Origin: Cytophagales bacterium
Lineage (GTDB): Bacteria; Bacteroidota; Bacteroidia; Cytophagales; Spirosomataceae
Direction of reading: 5' to 3'
Assembly: GCA_013298025.1 (NCBI GenBank)
Contig: JAAFJE010000009.1
Coordinates: 148,875 to 212,874 of the forward strand
DNA length: 64,000 nt
The notes beneath the pieces are model-generated. The model was given only the letters and a program-made list of their open reading frames with translations, made no database searches and was not told the DNA's origin. The translations under genes and the position numbers were made by a program. Of this stretch, positions 24,801-33,617 are shown one piece after another (the first letter of the stretch is position 1; every line of letters starts with the position of its first letter).

Positions 24801-27800
24801 ATGCCAATATCGAAACCTTAGAATTTTGGCTTATGGACCCTTTCGTTGAATTTGACGCAACTGCTACCGAAAAGGCAGGCAACCGCAAAGGCATTGTGCG
24901 TGCAACGGGCGATTTCGACAAAGACAAACAACTCAGTTTGGCACGCAATAGCACAGGCGGAAAACTGGTTTTTAACCTTGGTGATATTTCAGAAGACTTT
25001 ATTCCAGATGCACGCTACAACTTTGAAAATGGGATTCCTGTAGGACAAAAAATCACCACTGGTACGCAAGCCAATGTAGCCGAAACCGCTTGGGGCGTAG
25101 CACCCATTCGGCAGTTTGTGACCAATGCTTTTGACTTACAAAATGGGAGAGAACAGCAAGATATTGGCCTTGACGGGATGCCCAGCAACCCTACGAATGG
25201 CGATAATGGGCTGAACGAAAAAGCCAAGTTTGGTAATTACGTTAGCAGTATTCAACAACTCAACATCGACCCCACAGTAATAGCTGAAATAGAAGCTGAC
25301 CCTTCTGGCGATGATTTTGTACACTATCTCAACGAAAGGTATAATGCCACCACAAGCTTAATCAAACGCTATAAAAATTACATGGGTTTAGAAAACAACT
25401 CGCCCGCTTCTACTACCAATACGGCTTCGGGCTATACCGAAGCAAGTAACCAACAGCCCGACCGAGAGGATTTGAACAACGATAACACCATTACCGACAC
25501 CGATGCGTATTACCAATACGAATTGGATATGAAGAAGGAAAAATTGGTTGTAGGGCAAAATTACATCGTGGACAAAGTAACCGAAAATGGCGTAAGTTGG
25601 TATTTGTTTAGAATACCTATTAAAAACTATACTTCAAAAGTAGGCAATATCAACGGCTTTAAGTCGATTCGGTTTGTACGAATGTTCCTCACCGACTGGG
25701 AAGCACCAGTGGTTATGCGATTTGCAACGTTGCAACTTTCTGGCTATCAGTATCGTACTTATACAGGAGAACTAACGCCCAGAGGATTGCAAGAAGTTCC
25801 AGAGCCGTATGATGCTAAATTTAAAGTCGGAACGGTTAACATAGAAGAAAATGGACCTTCCGCCAATAAATCTAGCACAACGGTATCTTATACTGTACCG
25901 CCGGGCTTTCAGCGTGACCAAGACATTACGACCGTCAACAGTGCCGCCCTTAACGAACAGTCGTTGAGCCTAAGTGTAGAAGGCTTGCGTGATGGCGATT
26001 CGAGGGCGGTGTTTAAAAATACCTTATTCGATTTTCTGAATTACAAAAACTTACGGATGTTTGTACACCTTGAAAGTACCGAGCAGGTGGACGGGCAAGT
26101 TTCTACCTTTGTACGGTTGGGTACAGACCAAACCGACAATTACTACGAAATAGAAACCAAGGGTTTGAAGCAAACAACATTTAAAGGAGGAACGTATTTA
26201 GATACAGAAGTTTGGCCCACAGAAAACGAAATAGACCTAGCTTTCGATGCTTTAAAGCAAGTAAAACTCCAGCGTGACCGCAACAATGTGAGCTTGCTTA
26301 CGCCTTATCGCATGGAAGTGCAAGGCAATAGCGGACAAACCTACTGGGTTACGGTAGTTGGTCGCCCCGACCTGAGTGCCGTGATGTCGCTGATGATTGG
26401 GGTGCGGAATCCGAAAAGTGCCGATGAAATGCCCAAAACTTTTACGGTATGGGTAAACGAGCTACGAGCCAATGGTTTTGACCAAACTTCGGGCAATGCT
26501 GCCATTGGTAAATTGGGCTTGAAACTCGCCGATTTCGCCAATATTTCCATGAATGGCTCTTACAAAGGCTATGGCTTTGGAGGCGTTCAATCTAAAATTT
26601 CGGAACGTTCCAGAGAAAATGCCTACGAATATGGCATTGCTGCCACCATCAATGTGGACAAACTTTTTCCTGAAAAATGGGGCTTGAAAATTCCTTTGTT
26701 TGTGAGCTATGATAAACGCAACTCGTCGCCACATTTCAATCCGCTCGACCCTGATATTCCTTTAGAAGCAACCCTCAACAACATTGCCGACCCTGCCGTT
26801 AGAGAGGCGTATCGCAAGTTGGTAGAAGATAATTCGGAAAGAAGAAGCATCAATTTGACCAATGTACGCAAGATAAAAATGGGTAAAAATACGGTTTCTC
26901 ATTTATGGGACATCGAGAATATTGCCCTATCATATTCTTTTGCCGAACTTACCCGAAGCAATATCCAAACGCAAGGATACCGCCAATTGTCGCATCGAGG
27001 AGGCATTACTTATACTTACACGGGTACAAGCAAACCCATCGAGCCATTCAAGGGCATCAAGTCGAATTACCCTTTGTTGCGTTGGGTGAAAGAATTTAAT
27101 TTTGCTCCTTTGCCCAATTCTATCATCGTGCGGGCCGAAATGGATAGAAGTTTTGTCAAAACACAACTCCGCAATTCCGACCTTACAACCGACGGCGTTG
27201 CTCCGATGTTTGAAAAATATTGGCTCTTCAACCGACAATACAATGTAGGATGGAATTTGACAAAATCGGTGGTGTTAAACTACAACGCCACGGCAAATGC
27301 CATCATTGATGAGCCTGTGGGCGATATAGATACCCAAGCCAAGAAGGATTCTGTTTGGAAGAATATTATGAAATTGGGTAGAACCAAAAATTTCGACCAA
27401 AACTTTAGTGCTGTATGGCGACTTCCGTTGAATAAATCGCCTTTAACCGACTGGATGTCGGCTGATTATACCCATAAATTTGGCTACCAATTTACGGCAA
27501 GCTCCTTCGATATTCGAGATTCTTTGAATGTGCCTATGGGCAATATCATCAAAAACACCCGAGATAGAACCATCGCTGGGCGTATCGACTTTGTAGCTTT
27601 GTACAACCGCATTAGAGCTTTGCGTTTGGCCAATCAGCCTCGTCCTGTACGCAAAAACATTGCCCGTATGCCCGGCGACGACGACGAAATTGTCAAGCCA
27701 CAACCAACTATCGTTCGCAGTATTACCCGTTTGTTGATGGCTTTGCGGGGCATTCAAGTGACGTACAACATCAACGAATCTACGACATTGCCGGGCTTTA

Positions 27801-29080
27801 TGCCAACGCCAGGTTTGTTCGGATTGAGCCGTGACGAATCGGCACCAGGCTTTGGATTTGTTACGGGAAGCCAAGATTATAGTATTTTAGAAAGAGCAGG
27901 TGCTAATGGTTGGTTGTCGAAAAGTACGGTACAAAATATTCCTTTTGTACAAACCAAGACCCAAAGCCTCACCTACCGAAGTTCGGTAGAGCCTTTCCGA
28001 GATTTTAGGATTCAGGTAGAAGGCAAATGGTCAAGAACCGACAATTACCAAGAATATTACCGACCAGCCACGGCAGGCGGAGCGTATCAGCACCAAAGCC
28101 CTGTACATTCGGGCAATTATAGTATGTCGTTTTTGTCGTTTTTAACGGCATTCGACAGCAATGCTCCCGACGAAACTTCCGTGATATTTAATCGTTTTAA
28201 GTCGTATAGAAGTATCATTCAAAAACGTTTAGAAACCGAACGCCAACTCAATGCAGGTGAAAAGTACAACGAAAATTCGCAAGATGTATTGATTCCAGCC
28301 TTCTTTGCGGCTTACAGTGGCGTTTCGCCCAACAAGGTGAGTTTCTCGCCTTTTGTGAATATTCCTTTGCCCAACTGGCAATTAGACTACGGCGGTTTGG
28401 CGAATATTGGTTGGTTCAAACGCAAATTTTCGGCTATTTCAATCACGCATCGCTACACTTCTACCTATAGCGTCGGAAACTTTGTTTCGTCGTTGGAATA
28501 CGATAATCCTTTTGAACTCAACATCAATAATATGCTTTATCCTTTATCGTCTAAAGTCAACGACCAAGGCTATTTGATACCTGTATATGTGATGAGTACA
28601 ATAAAGTTTGAAGAAAAATTTGCTCCGCTGATTGGGTTCAACGCCACTACACGCAACAAAATTACTTTGCGTTTGGAGTATGCCCAAGACCGCAGCGTAG
28701 GCTTAAATTTGTCGAACGCCCAAGTAGCTGAGTTGAGCAACAAAGACCTTACTTTTGGCATGGGCTTTACACGCAACAACGTATTAGTTCCTTTCAAAAT
28801 ACAAGGCAGGCGAGTAAGATTACCCAACGATTTGAAATTTCAAATGAACCTAACGGTAAGAGATACCCGCACGATACAAAGAAAATTAGATGCCGAAACG
28901 GTTGTTACCAATGGCTCTATCAACTTTCAGTTCCGCCCACAAGTAAGTTATAATGTAAGTAAACGCCTGAATGTCAATATGTATTTCGATAAAATGTTTA
29001 ATAATCCATTGGTTTCTACCCTGTATTATCGCTCAACCGTAGCCGCAGGCGTACAAGTAAGATTTAGTTTGTCTGAATAA
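21809..29080 (+). CDS. sprA: SprA/Sov, type IX secretion outer membrane translocon
   Basis: SprA is the giant outer membrane beta-barrel (36 strands in Flavobacterium johnsoniae) through which type IX secretion substrates, including gliding adhesins, leave the cell. At 2423 residues the protein is the size of F. johnsoniae SprA. It has an N-terminal signal helix (residues about 13-33), a basic Pro-rich linker (RRPRYKPKDRP), and SprA-typical segments such as FGGSEIDFKPNGNVLLDVGY, QLIPGVQNLFGLKTLLRFGK and DDFESTRNVYSLG. Its C-terminus ends in a barrel-like aromatic strand (VRFSLSE). The likely start is TTG 21809, although GTG 21830 is possible; no ATG occurs before about residue 121. The ruvA-sprA-gcvH order is conserved. 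It implies a full T9SS elsewhere (PorV, GldK-N). Confidence 0.95.
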   Translation: MTITLQTVQRRKSYIISGSLVLSVFVSWAWILPARRTVVDLTQEVALEESASDTLQKTGRRPRYKPKDRPTNSFVNPTAASPFVPKNTTQTEFELDSAGISIVEKLKQSNIELKPAQRLSMKEYEALQQKRFLRDYWRKYAAAQDGKDETKGRGLLPKIELPPAIDRIFGGSEIDFKPNGNVLLDVGYIGQFIDNPAIPVEQRYIGNLNFNEQAQINFQGKIGNKLNLNTNFDTKASFNFQNQLKLNWRTGEEDILQNIEVGNTSWTLNSQLIPGVQNLFGLKTLLRFGKVDLTLVAAQQRSKQDCITLKGGSQGKNFEIRADNYDENRHFFLSSYFRNNYERSLNNLPLVTSGVNITRLEVYVTNRSQSTETLRNVVGFSDLGEAVPTNPYNPNNPYAQTLVAANTPVNNKNNKLYDNFLDSVQGNKAIRAVDQTTAILTSQYQLDKGTDFDLLRGAKKLTDREYRFNAELGYISLVTPLRNDEILAVAYEYTLNGRKYQVGELTEDYQSRQDGEVIVLKMLKSSTIRNVLNHPMWNLMMKNVYSLNTQQVSKQGFQLRVIYKDDQTGIDNPNLQEGRNLRDIPLVRALGADKLNQNGDAQIDGNFDFVEGVTIDSKNGKVIFPVLEPFGSALRKKFDSDESLLIDKYVFEKLYTSTLTDAQQIASKNKFFLKGSYQSSLGGDVSLPFGVDGNSVQVTAGGVALTPGVDYIVEPQQGKVRILNAGIANSSREIKVCYEKPDLFNNQIRTLLGAHVDYTLGKDIHIGATIQKLKESPAGYLSRVQIGNEPINNTVLGIDAAFQKKSMLLTRMIDALPLISTKEVSAVDFQGEFAKIIPNVNSAVNSNAFIDDFESTRNVYSLGNQATAWKHASVPKTIVSTIDPNSTESNNLRAKISAYTTDYSLYGSGTLNAASLGLNPDEVNEYAYERVVNAQSLFPNRSIANNINLPLGVLDIAYFPSERGIYNFNTRLDQFINNPRKNFGAITRAISSDTDFDNANIETLEFWLMDPFVEFDATATEKAGNRKGIVRATGDFDKDKQLSLARNSTGGKLVFNLGDISEDFIPDARYNFENGIPVGQKITTGTQANVAETAWGVAPIRQFVTNAFDLQNGREQQDIGLDGMPSNPTNGDNGLNEKAKFGNYVSSIQQLNIDPTVIAEIEADPSGDDFVHYLNERYNATTSLIKRYKNYMGLENNSPASTTNTASGYTEASNQQPDREDLNNDNTITDTDAYYQYELDMKKEKLVVGQNYIVDKVTENGVSWYLFRIPIKNYTSKVGNINGFKSIRFVRMFLTDWEAPVVMRFATLQLSGYQYRTYTGELTPRGLQEVPEPYDAKFKVGTVNIEENGPSANKSSTTVSYTVPPGFQRDQDITTVNSAALNEQSLSLSVEGLRDGDSRAVFKNTLFDFLNYKNLRMFVHLESTEQVDGQVSTFVRLGTDQTDNYYEIETKGLKQTTFKGGTYLDTEVWPTENEIDLAFDALKQVKLQRDRNNVSLLTPYRMEVQGNSGQTYWVTVVGRPDLSAVMSLMIGVRNPKSADEMPKTFTVWVNELRANGFDQTSGNAAIGKLGLKLADFANISMNGSYKGYGFGGVQSKISERSRENAYEYGIAATINVDKLFPEKWGLKIPLFVSYDKRNSSPHFNPLDPDIPLEATLNNIADPAVREAYRKLVEDNSERRSINLTNVRKIKMGKNTVSHLWDIENIALSYSFAELTRSNIQTQGYRQLSHRGGITYTYTGTSKPIEPFKGIKSNYPLLRWVKEFNFAPLPNSIIVRAEMDRSFVKTQLRNSDLTTDGVAPMFEKYWLFNRQYNVGWNLTKSVVLNYNATANAIIDEPVGDIDTQAKKDSVWKNIMKLGRTKNFDQNFSAVWRLPLNKSPLTDWMSADYTHKFGYQFTASSFDIRDSLNVPMGNIIKNTRDRTIAGRIDFVALYNRIRALRLANQPRPVRKNIARMPGDDDEIVKPQPTIVRSITRLLMALRGIQVTYNINESTTLPGFMPTPGLFGLSRDESAPGFGFVTGSQDYSILERAGANGWLSKSTVQNIPFVQTKTQSLTYRSSVEPFRDFRIQVEGKWSRTDNYQEYYRPATAGGAYQHQSPVHSGNYSMSFLSFLTAFDSNAPDETSVIFNRFKSYRSIIQKRLETERQLNAGEKYNENSQDVLIPAFFAAYSGVSPNKVSFSPFVNIPLPNWQLDYGGLANIGWFKRKFSAISITHRYTSTYSVGNFVSSLEYDNPFELNINNMLYPLSSKVNDQGYLIPVYVMSTIKFEEKFAPLIGFNATTRNKITLRLEYAQDRSVGLNLSNAQVAELSNKDLTFGMGFTRNNVLVPFKIQGRRVRLPNDLKFQMNLTVRDTRTIQRKLDAETVVTNGSINFQFRPQVSYNVSKRLNVNMYFDKMFNNPLVSTLYYRSTVAAGVQVRFSLSE

Positions 29081-29181
29081 TCAGCCAAGGAAAAAGATTG
29101 TCATTTTGGAGAATTTCCAGTAAATTGCACCGCAATTCTTCAACAAAATATATCAAATTATTAACTGTAAACATTTTAGAA

Positions 29182-29562
29182 ATGAATTTTCCAGCAGACC
29201 TTCGCTATACCAACGAACACGAGTGGATTAAGATTGATGGCGACGTTGCCATTGTAGGTATTACAGATTTTGCCCAAAGTGAATTAGGCGACATCGTGTT
29301 TGTAGAAATTGATACGCTTGGTGAAACTTTAGAGGCAAATGCTATTTTTGGTACGGTAGAAGCCGTAAAAACGGTATCTGACTTGTTTTTGCCTGTGGCT
29401 GGAGAAATTGTTGAAGTCAATAGCAAAGTAATCGACGCACCTGAGTTGGTCAACGAAGACCCTTATGGAGATGGATGGCTCGTGAAAATCAAAGCTTCTG
29501 ATGTGCAAGACATCGACGCTTTGTTGGATGTAGATTCATACAAACAATTTATTGGACTTTAA
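29182..29562 (+). CDS. gcvH: Glycine cleavage system H protein
   Basis: The lipoyl-carrying shuttle of the glycine cleavage system, moving the aminomethyl group between the P, T and L proteins. From ATG 29182 the protein is 126 residues (MNFPADLRYTNEHEWIK), the family norm. The lipoate attachment site is Lys63 in GTVEAVKTVSD, within the hammerhead-type lipoyl domain, and the C-terminal segment NEDPYGDGWLVKIK is typical. The frame continues upstream to 29098 but that part has no resemblance to GcvH. It ends with a tight terminator, so it is the last gene of the ruvA-sprA-gcvH group. Confidence 0.96.
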   Translation: MNFPADLRYTNEHEWIKIDGDVAIVGITDFAQSELGDIVFVEIDTLGETLEANAIFGTVEAVKTVSDLFLPVAGEIVEVNSKVIDAPELVNEDPYGDGWLVKIKASDVQDIDALLDVDSYKQFIGL

Positions 29563-29581
29563 TTTGTATTAAATATGCCAG

Positions 29582-29609
29582 AAAGCCCTGTTTTTCAGGG
29601 CTTTTTTTT
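29582..29609 (+). terminator. Terminator after gcvH
   Basis: AAAGCCCTG, loop TTTTT, CAGGGCTTT, then a run of T to 29609. Confidence 0.92.
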
Positions 29610-29644
29610 GACCATTGCTCGAAAGTTTTCGAGTTATTATCAAC

Positions 29645-30928
29645 ATGAAAATCCTCATTCAAGCTGCTACTATTTATCAAAAAGGGAGTGTCTATAACGG
29701 ACAAACCAAAGATATTTTGATTGAAGATGGCATTATTCGCCAAATCGCCGACCATATCACCGACCCTACCGCAAGCCTCATTGCGGGCAAGCAACTGGGC
29801 GTTTCGTTGGGTTGGTTTGATATGCGTGTGCATGCCAAAGAACCGGGCTATGAACACAAAGAAAGCTTGTCGAGCCTAGAACAAGCGGCGTTGGCGGGTG
29901 GCTTTTCGGCGGTGGCTTTATTGCCTAATACCAAACCTACTGTACAAACCAAAGAAGGTGTGCATTACCTGAAAAGGGCAGGGGAGGCGATTTCTTTGCA
30001 TCCGATGGCGGCTGTTACGTTGAAATGCGAAGGAAAAGATTTTACCGAAATGATAGACTTGCACCATGCTGGTGCAGTGGCTTTTACCGACGGCGAATAT
30101 TCTTTACAAAATCCAGATATTTTGCTCAAATCGTTGCAGTATCTTACGCAGTTCGGAGGCTTGCTTGTGAATAGGCCAGAAGATACGCAACTGACGCATT
30201 TCGGACAAATGCACGAAGGCCATGTAAGTACGTTGATTGGGATGAAAGGAATGCCCGAAATGGCAGAGGAGTTGATGATTATTCGTGACTTACGCTTGCT
30301 TGAATATGTGCTTCAAACGCCTTTTGCCACCATCGAAACCAATAAACCCTTGCTTCATTTTGCTTGTATTTCTACGGCTGTTGGGGTGGCATTAATCAGG
30401 GCTGCCAAAGCCAAAGGCTTGCCTGTGTCGTGCGATGTGGCAGTACATCAGTTATGTTTTACAGAAGATGATTTGCTAGGTTTTGATACCAATTTCAAAG
30501 TAAATCCTCCTTTCCGCACGGCAAGCGATGTAGAAGCCCTTTGGGTTGGCTTGGCCGATGGCACGATTGATGCCATTGTTTCAGACCATCATCCACAAGA
30601 CGAAGAATCGAAAAAGTTAGAGTTCGATATGGCAGAGTTTGGCGTTATTGGCTTAGAAACCCTTTTTGCAGCCTTACACACGTATAATGTGGGCTTGCCA
30701 TTAGACGAGCTATTGGCTAAAATTACCCTTGCTCCTCGCCACATTTTACGCTTGCCTGTACCCGAATTGAAAGAAGGAGCGAAAGCAAATCTGACGGTTT
30801 TTGACCTTGATTGTATTTGGGAATATCAAGCTAAAAATATCGTTTCAGATGCTAAAAACTCACCTTTTATTGGAAAACAATTGAAAGGAAAACCCGTAGC
30901 GGTTGTGCGTTACTCATTAAATAAATAA
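29645..30928 (+). CDS. Dihydroorotase-like protein lacking metal-binding histidines
   Basis: An amidohydrolase-superfamily protein of the dihydroorotase (PyrC) type, 427 residues from ATG 29645 (MKILIQAATIYQKG). Compared with the dihydroorotase consensus DxHxHxREPG it reads DMRVHAKEPG, so the first metal-binding His is Arg. The later H-x-ED motif reads NRPED, losing another His ligand. HFACIST, the Asp of VSDHHPQD and PNTKP are retained. Such pseudo-dihydroorotases are known as non-catalytic partners of aspartate transcarbamoylase in some bacteria; a structural role is therefore more likely than catalysis, though I infer this. Two DUF4199 genes follow within 30 bases and probably share its transcript. 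Confidence 0.85.
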   Translation: MKILIQAATIYQKGSVYNGQTKDILIEDGIIRQIADHITDPTASLIAGKQLGVSLGWFDMRVHAKEPGYEHKESLSSLEQAALAGGFSAVALLPNTKPTVQTKEGVHYLKRAGEAISLHPMAAVTLKCEGKDFTEMIDLHHAGAVAFTDGEYSLQNPDILLKSLQYLTQFGGLLVNRPEDTQLTHFGQMHEGHVSTLIGMKGMPEMAEELMIIRDLRLLEYVLQTPFATIETNKPLLHFACISTAVGVALIRAAKAKGLPVSCDVAVHQLCFTEDDLLGFDTNFKVNPPFRTASDVEALWVGLADGTIDAIVSDHHPQDEESKKLEFDMAEFGVIGLETLFAALHTYNVGLPLDELLAKITLAPRHILRLPVPELKEGAKANLTVFDLDCIWEYQAKNIVSDAKNSPFIGKQLKGKPVAVVRYSLNK

Positions 30929-30933
30929 CCCTT

Positions 30934-31461
30934 ATGTTTAATCAGTCGTTTGCTAAAAATTTGTTTTTGTTTGGTTCAGTTGCTGGGGTAGTTTGTTTTT
31001 TGTACTGCTTTGTATTAGATGTCATGGGCATTATTCCATTGTCGGGAAAGCTGTTTCCTAGCAATTTGTTTGTATTAGTGGCGATGATTTTAGCCGTAAA
31101 AAATTACCGTAAACACAACCCTGATGCCATTTTGCATTTCTGGGAAGGATTGGTGGTGTCGGTGCTTACGGCATCAATAGCAGCGGTTTTATTGGCTTTA
31201 TTGATGTACGTTTATTTTGCGACAGCACACGGACAAAGTTTGATTCAAGTCTTTATCAAACAAGCCTTAGTAGAATACGCTGGCGGAAAAGCCCAAATCG
31301 TGAAAGAAACCAACGAGGCGTATTACAACAGTCTTATAGCAGGCATCAAAGCCATTTCGCCTAGTTCTATTGCGTGGAGCGAAATCAAGCAACGCCCTTT
31401 GATAGCCATTTTACCTTCTATCATGATTTCCTTGTATTTTAGAAGACAGTATGTTAAATAG
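30934..31461 (+). CDS. DUF4199 membrane protein (copy 1)
   Basis: A 175-residue membrane protein with about four transmembrane helices: residues about 10-30 (LFLFGSVAGVVCFLYCFV), 38-55, 70-95 (VVSVLTASIAAVLLALLMYVYF) and near the C-terminus (LIAILPSIMISLYF). The layout, with a short loop NYRKHNPDAILHFWEGL after the second helix and a helical extracellular segment before the last helix, is that of DUF4199 proteins of Bacteroidota, whose function is unknown. It starts 5 bases after the dihydroorotase-like gene and is a paralogue of the next gene. Confidence 0.78.
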   Translation: MFNQSFAKNLFLFGSVAGVVCFLYCFVLDVMGIIPLSGKLFPSNLFVLVAMILAVKNYRKHNPDAILHFWEGLVVSVLTASIAAVLLALLMYVYFATAHGQSLIQVFIKQALVEYAGGKAQIVKETNEAYYNSLIAGIKAISPSSIAWSEIKQRPLIAILPSIMISLYFRRQYVK

Positions 31462-31485
31462 CCTCATAAACAAACACATTGTATC

Positions 31486-31995
31486 ATGGAAAATCAAACT
31501 ACTACTACCAAAATTGCCCTGAAATGGGGTGCTATTTTAGGCATTGTTTTTATCATTTTCAATACAACCATGCTTGTATTAGGCATACAAGACAGCGTTA
31601 ACTGGCTATTGTATTTACTCTTGGGTATCGGTATTTATTTGTCGATGAACAATTATAAAACCGAAAACCAAGGTTATTTGTCGTTTGGCGAAGGCTTGGG
31701 TACAGGCACAATGGTTTCGGCTATATCGGGTTTGTTGGTTAGTGCGTTCTCGTATGTGTATATGACCTTTATCGACCCTACTGTAACCGAACAGTTGCTC
31801 AAACGTGCCGAACTCGAAATGGAGCGAAAAGGCTATTCTGACGAGCAAATTGAACAAGCCTTAGAATATAGCAAAATGTTTATGTCGCCAAGCGTGTTGT
31901 TTGTAATCAGTATCATTTCGGTGATTTTTATAGGCTTTATTTTATCGTTAGCTATTGCTGCTTTTGTCAAAAAAGATAAAACAATTTTTGAGTAA
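31486..31995 (+). CDS. DUF4199 membrane protein (copy 2)
   Basis: A 169-residue paralogue of the preceding DUF4199 gene, with the same four-helix plan: residues 10-32 (WGAILGIVFIIFNTTMLVL), 36-50, 68-95 (GTGTMVSAISGLLVSAFSYVYM) and 140-162 (VLFVISIISVIFIGFILSLAIA). The second-helix loop NYKTENQGYLSFGEGLGTG matches the equivalent in copy 1. The pair appears to be an old tandem duplication and follows the dihydroorotase-like gene in one likely operon. Role unknown. Confidence 0.8.
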   Translation: MENQTTTTKIALKWGAILGIVFIIFNTTMLVLGIQDSVNWLLYLLLGIGIYLSMNNYKTENQGYLSFGEGLGTGTMVSAISGLLVSAFSYVYMTFIDPTVTEQLLKRAELEMERKGYSDEQIEQALEYSKMFMSPSVLFVISIISVIFIGFILSLAIAAFVKKDKTIFE

Positions 31996-32082
31996 AAATA
32001 CAAGGTATCCCAATGCCTATATACCATAATATTACAGGTATTGGCTCTACTGAAAATAATCACTTTATAATTGATTCAGTTG

Positions 32083-32805
32083 ATGTATCAGATTTTTAAA
32101 AAAGAAATTCATTCCTTTTTAGGCTCACTCATTGGCTACATGGTTGTTGGGGTATTTCTTACCATGACTGGCCTGTTTGTTTGGTTTTTCAACGGCAACA
32201 TCCTAGACTATGGCTTTGCCGATTTGTCTTCTTTTTTTCAGGTAGCCCCTTTTGTATTTTTGTTTTTGATTCCTGCCATTACGATGAAGGCTTTTTCGGA
32301 AGAAGTCAAAACAGGTACGATAGAGCTACTTTTTACCAAGCCTATTAGGCGTTGGGAGATTGTGGTGGGCAAATACGCCGCTAGTTGTTTTTTGATTTTG
32401 TGTGCTTTAGTACCCACCTTGCTTTACTACTATTCGGTGTATCAATTAGGAAGCCCACAAGGAAATGTTGACTCGGCTGCGGTGTTTAGTTCTTATATTG
32501 GTCTGTTCTTTTTGGGTTGTGTTTTTGCGGCTTTGGGCATTTTGGCCTCTACACTCACCGACAATCAGGTAACTGCCTTTGTCTTGGGTTTTGTGTTTTG
32601 CTTGTTGCTGTATTATGGTATTGGACAAATAGCAGCCTTGCCTTTGTTGGGGGCGAATGGTTATTTTTTACAACAAATAGCCCTTGATTTTCAATACGAT
32701 GCCCTGAGCCGAGGTTTGATAGATTCTCGAAATGTACTGTACTTTTTATCGGTCATTGTGTTGGCTTTGTGGACAGCCCATTTGCGTATTGCCAACACAC
32801 AATAA
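32083..32805 (+). CDS. gldF: Gliding-motility ABC transporter permease GldF
   Basis: The permease of the GldA-GldF-GldG ABC transporter linked to gliding in Bacteroidota (ABC-2 type). From ATG 32083 (MYQIFKKEIHSFLGSL) it is 240 residues with six membrane helices, the conserved cytoplasmic segment PAITMKAFSEEVKTGTIELLFTKPIRRWEIVVGKY (about residues 60-95) and the ABC-2 layout. The frame allows TTG 32071, but the ATG gives the usual GldF start. GldG, which normally follows, is absent: the next gene is convergent. Whether the minus-strand ATPase facing it supplies GldA is doubtful. The call rests on overall resemblance, and a generic ABC-2 permease is the alternative. Confidence 0.82.
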   Translation: MYQIFKKEIHSFLGSLIGYMVVGVFLTMTGLFVWFFNGNILDYGFADLSSFFQVAPFVFLFLIPAITMKAFSEEVKTGTIELLFTKPIRRWEIVVGKYAASCFLILCALVPTLLYYYSVYQLGSPQGNVDSAAVFSSYIGLFFLGCVFAALGILASTLTDNQVTAFVLGFVFCLLLYYGIGQIAALPLLGANGYFLQQIALDFQYDALSRGLIDSRNVLYFLSVIVLALWTAHLRIANTQ

Positions 32806-32922
32806 AGATTATAGCAGATTTTTGATGGAAAAATGTAGGCAAAATAATGAATTGCCAAGGATTTTGTTCTTAGAAGAACACTATTTTACTGAAACCCGAA
32901 ATCAAAAATATCACATCCCCAA

Positions 32923-33546
32923 TCAAAGTGATTTGTAGTCCATAATATTGTAAATATTAGGACAAAAAGTATATTCTTCGGGTTGATTAGAGCAGATAAA
33001 GGTGAGTCTGTTTTGGGCAAAAATTTGTACATTTTTGCTATACCAAGCAATCGCATGGCGGTCGAGGTTAGAGCTAGGTTCGTCGAGCATCAGCACGGCA
33101 CTTTCCGACAAAAACGCCAAGCCTAATTTAACCCGTTGTTTCATACCAGACGAAAAATGCTTGATAGCCTTATTTTTGGCGCGCGGTAGTTCGATAAAAT
33201 CAATAAACGCCTCATGTGTGTAGCCCTGCACCAAAGGTTTGAATTGTGTATGAAAAGCGAGCAGTTCGGTAAGGGTAAATTCTTCGATGAGTTCCAGATA
33301 AGGTGCGGCAATCACGATATGCTTAAAAATATCGTCGGGTGAAATTTTTTCCCCTTGTAAGCTGTACTGAATTGTACCTTCTGAAGCAGGCATATAGCCA
33401 GAAAGCACTTGTAATAAAGTTGACTTACCGCTCCCATTCGAGCCTGTAAAAGTATATACTTCGCCTTGTTTAAAATGCAGGTTTACAGCCTTGAATATCC
33501 ATTCATTTCTAAACTTTTTTCCTAAATTTTCGGTCAGTATATCCAT
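32923..33546 (-). CDS. ABC transporter ATP-binding protein
   Basis: A compact 207-residue ABC ATPase. Walker A is GSNGSGKST (about 35-43), the signature is HFSSGMKQRVKLGLAF (about 130-145), Walker B is SAVLMLDEPSSNLDRHA, and the H-loop position reads TFICSNQPEE, with Asn in place of the usual His, a deviation that may slow hydrolysis. It is the last gene of the minus-strand lipid A block, 71 bases after lpxA, where Bacteroidota often carry an ABC ATPase. Membrane partner and substrate are not in the window. It is convergent with gldF, with no obvious shared terminator. Confidence 0.85.
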   Translation of the reverse strand: MDILTENLGKKFRNEWIFKAVNLHFKQGEVYTFTGSNGSGKSTLLQVLSGYMPASEGTIQYSLQGEKISPDDIFKHIVIAAPYLELIEEFTLTELLAFHTQFKPLVQGYTHEAFIDFIELPRAKNKAIKHFSSGMKQRVKLGLAFLSESAVLMLDEPSSNLDRHAIAWYSKNVQIFAQNRLTFICSNQPEEYTFCPNIYNIMDYKSL

Positions 33547-33580
33547 TCGTAAAAAATTGTGCGTAAAAAATGATGCATTG

Positions 33581-33611
33581 TATGGTAAGAGGCAAGCGTC
33601 CTCCTACCATA
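33581..33611 (-). terminator. Stem-loop between lpxA and the ABC ATPase gene
   Basis: On the minus strand TATGGTAGGAGG pairs with CCTCTTACCATA (one G-T pair) around a 7-base loop, just after the lpxA stop codon. It lacks a strong T-run at its base, so it may be a partial terminator or processing site that lowers ATPase expression. Confidence 0.5.
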
Positions 33612-33617
33612 GCTCTA

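Noticed and set aside
29098..29181. N-terminal extension of gcvH
   Set aside because: The 28 extra residues have no counterpart in the H protein family, whose start is at 29182.
32732..32938. Plus-strand 68-codon frame after gldF, and a 37-codon version from about 32825
   Set aside because: The first part overlaps gldF in another frame; the rest has no recognisable similarity and lacks support as a gene.
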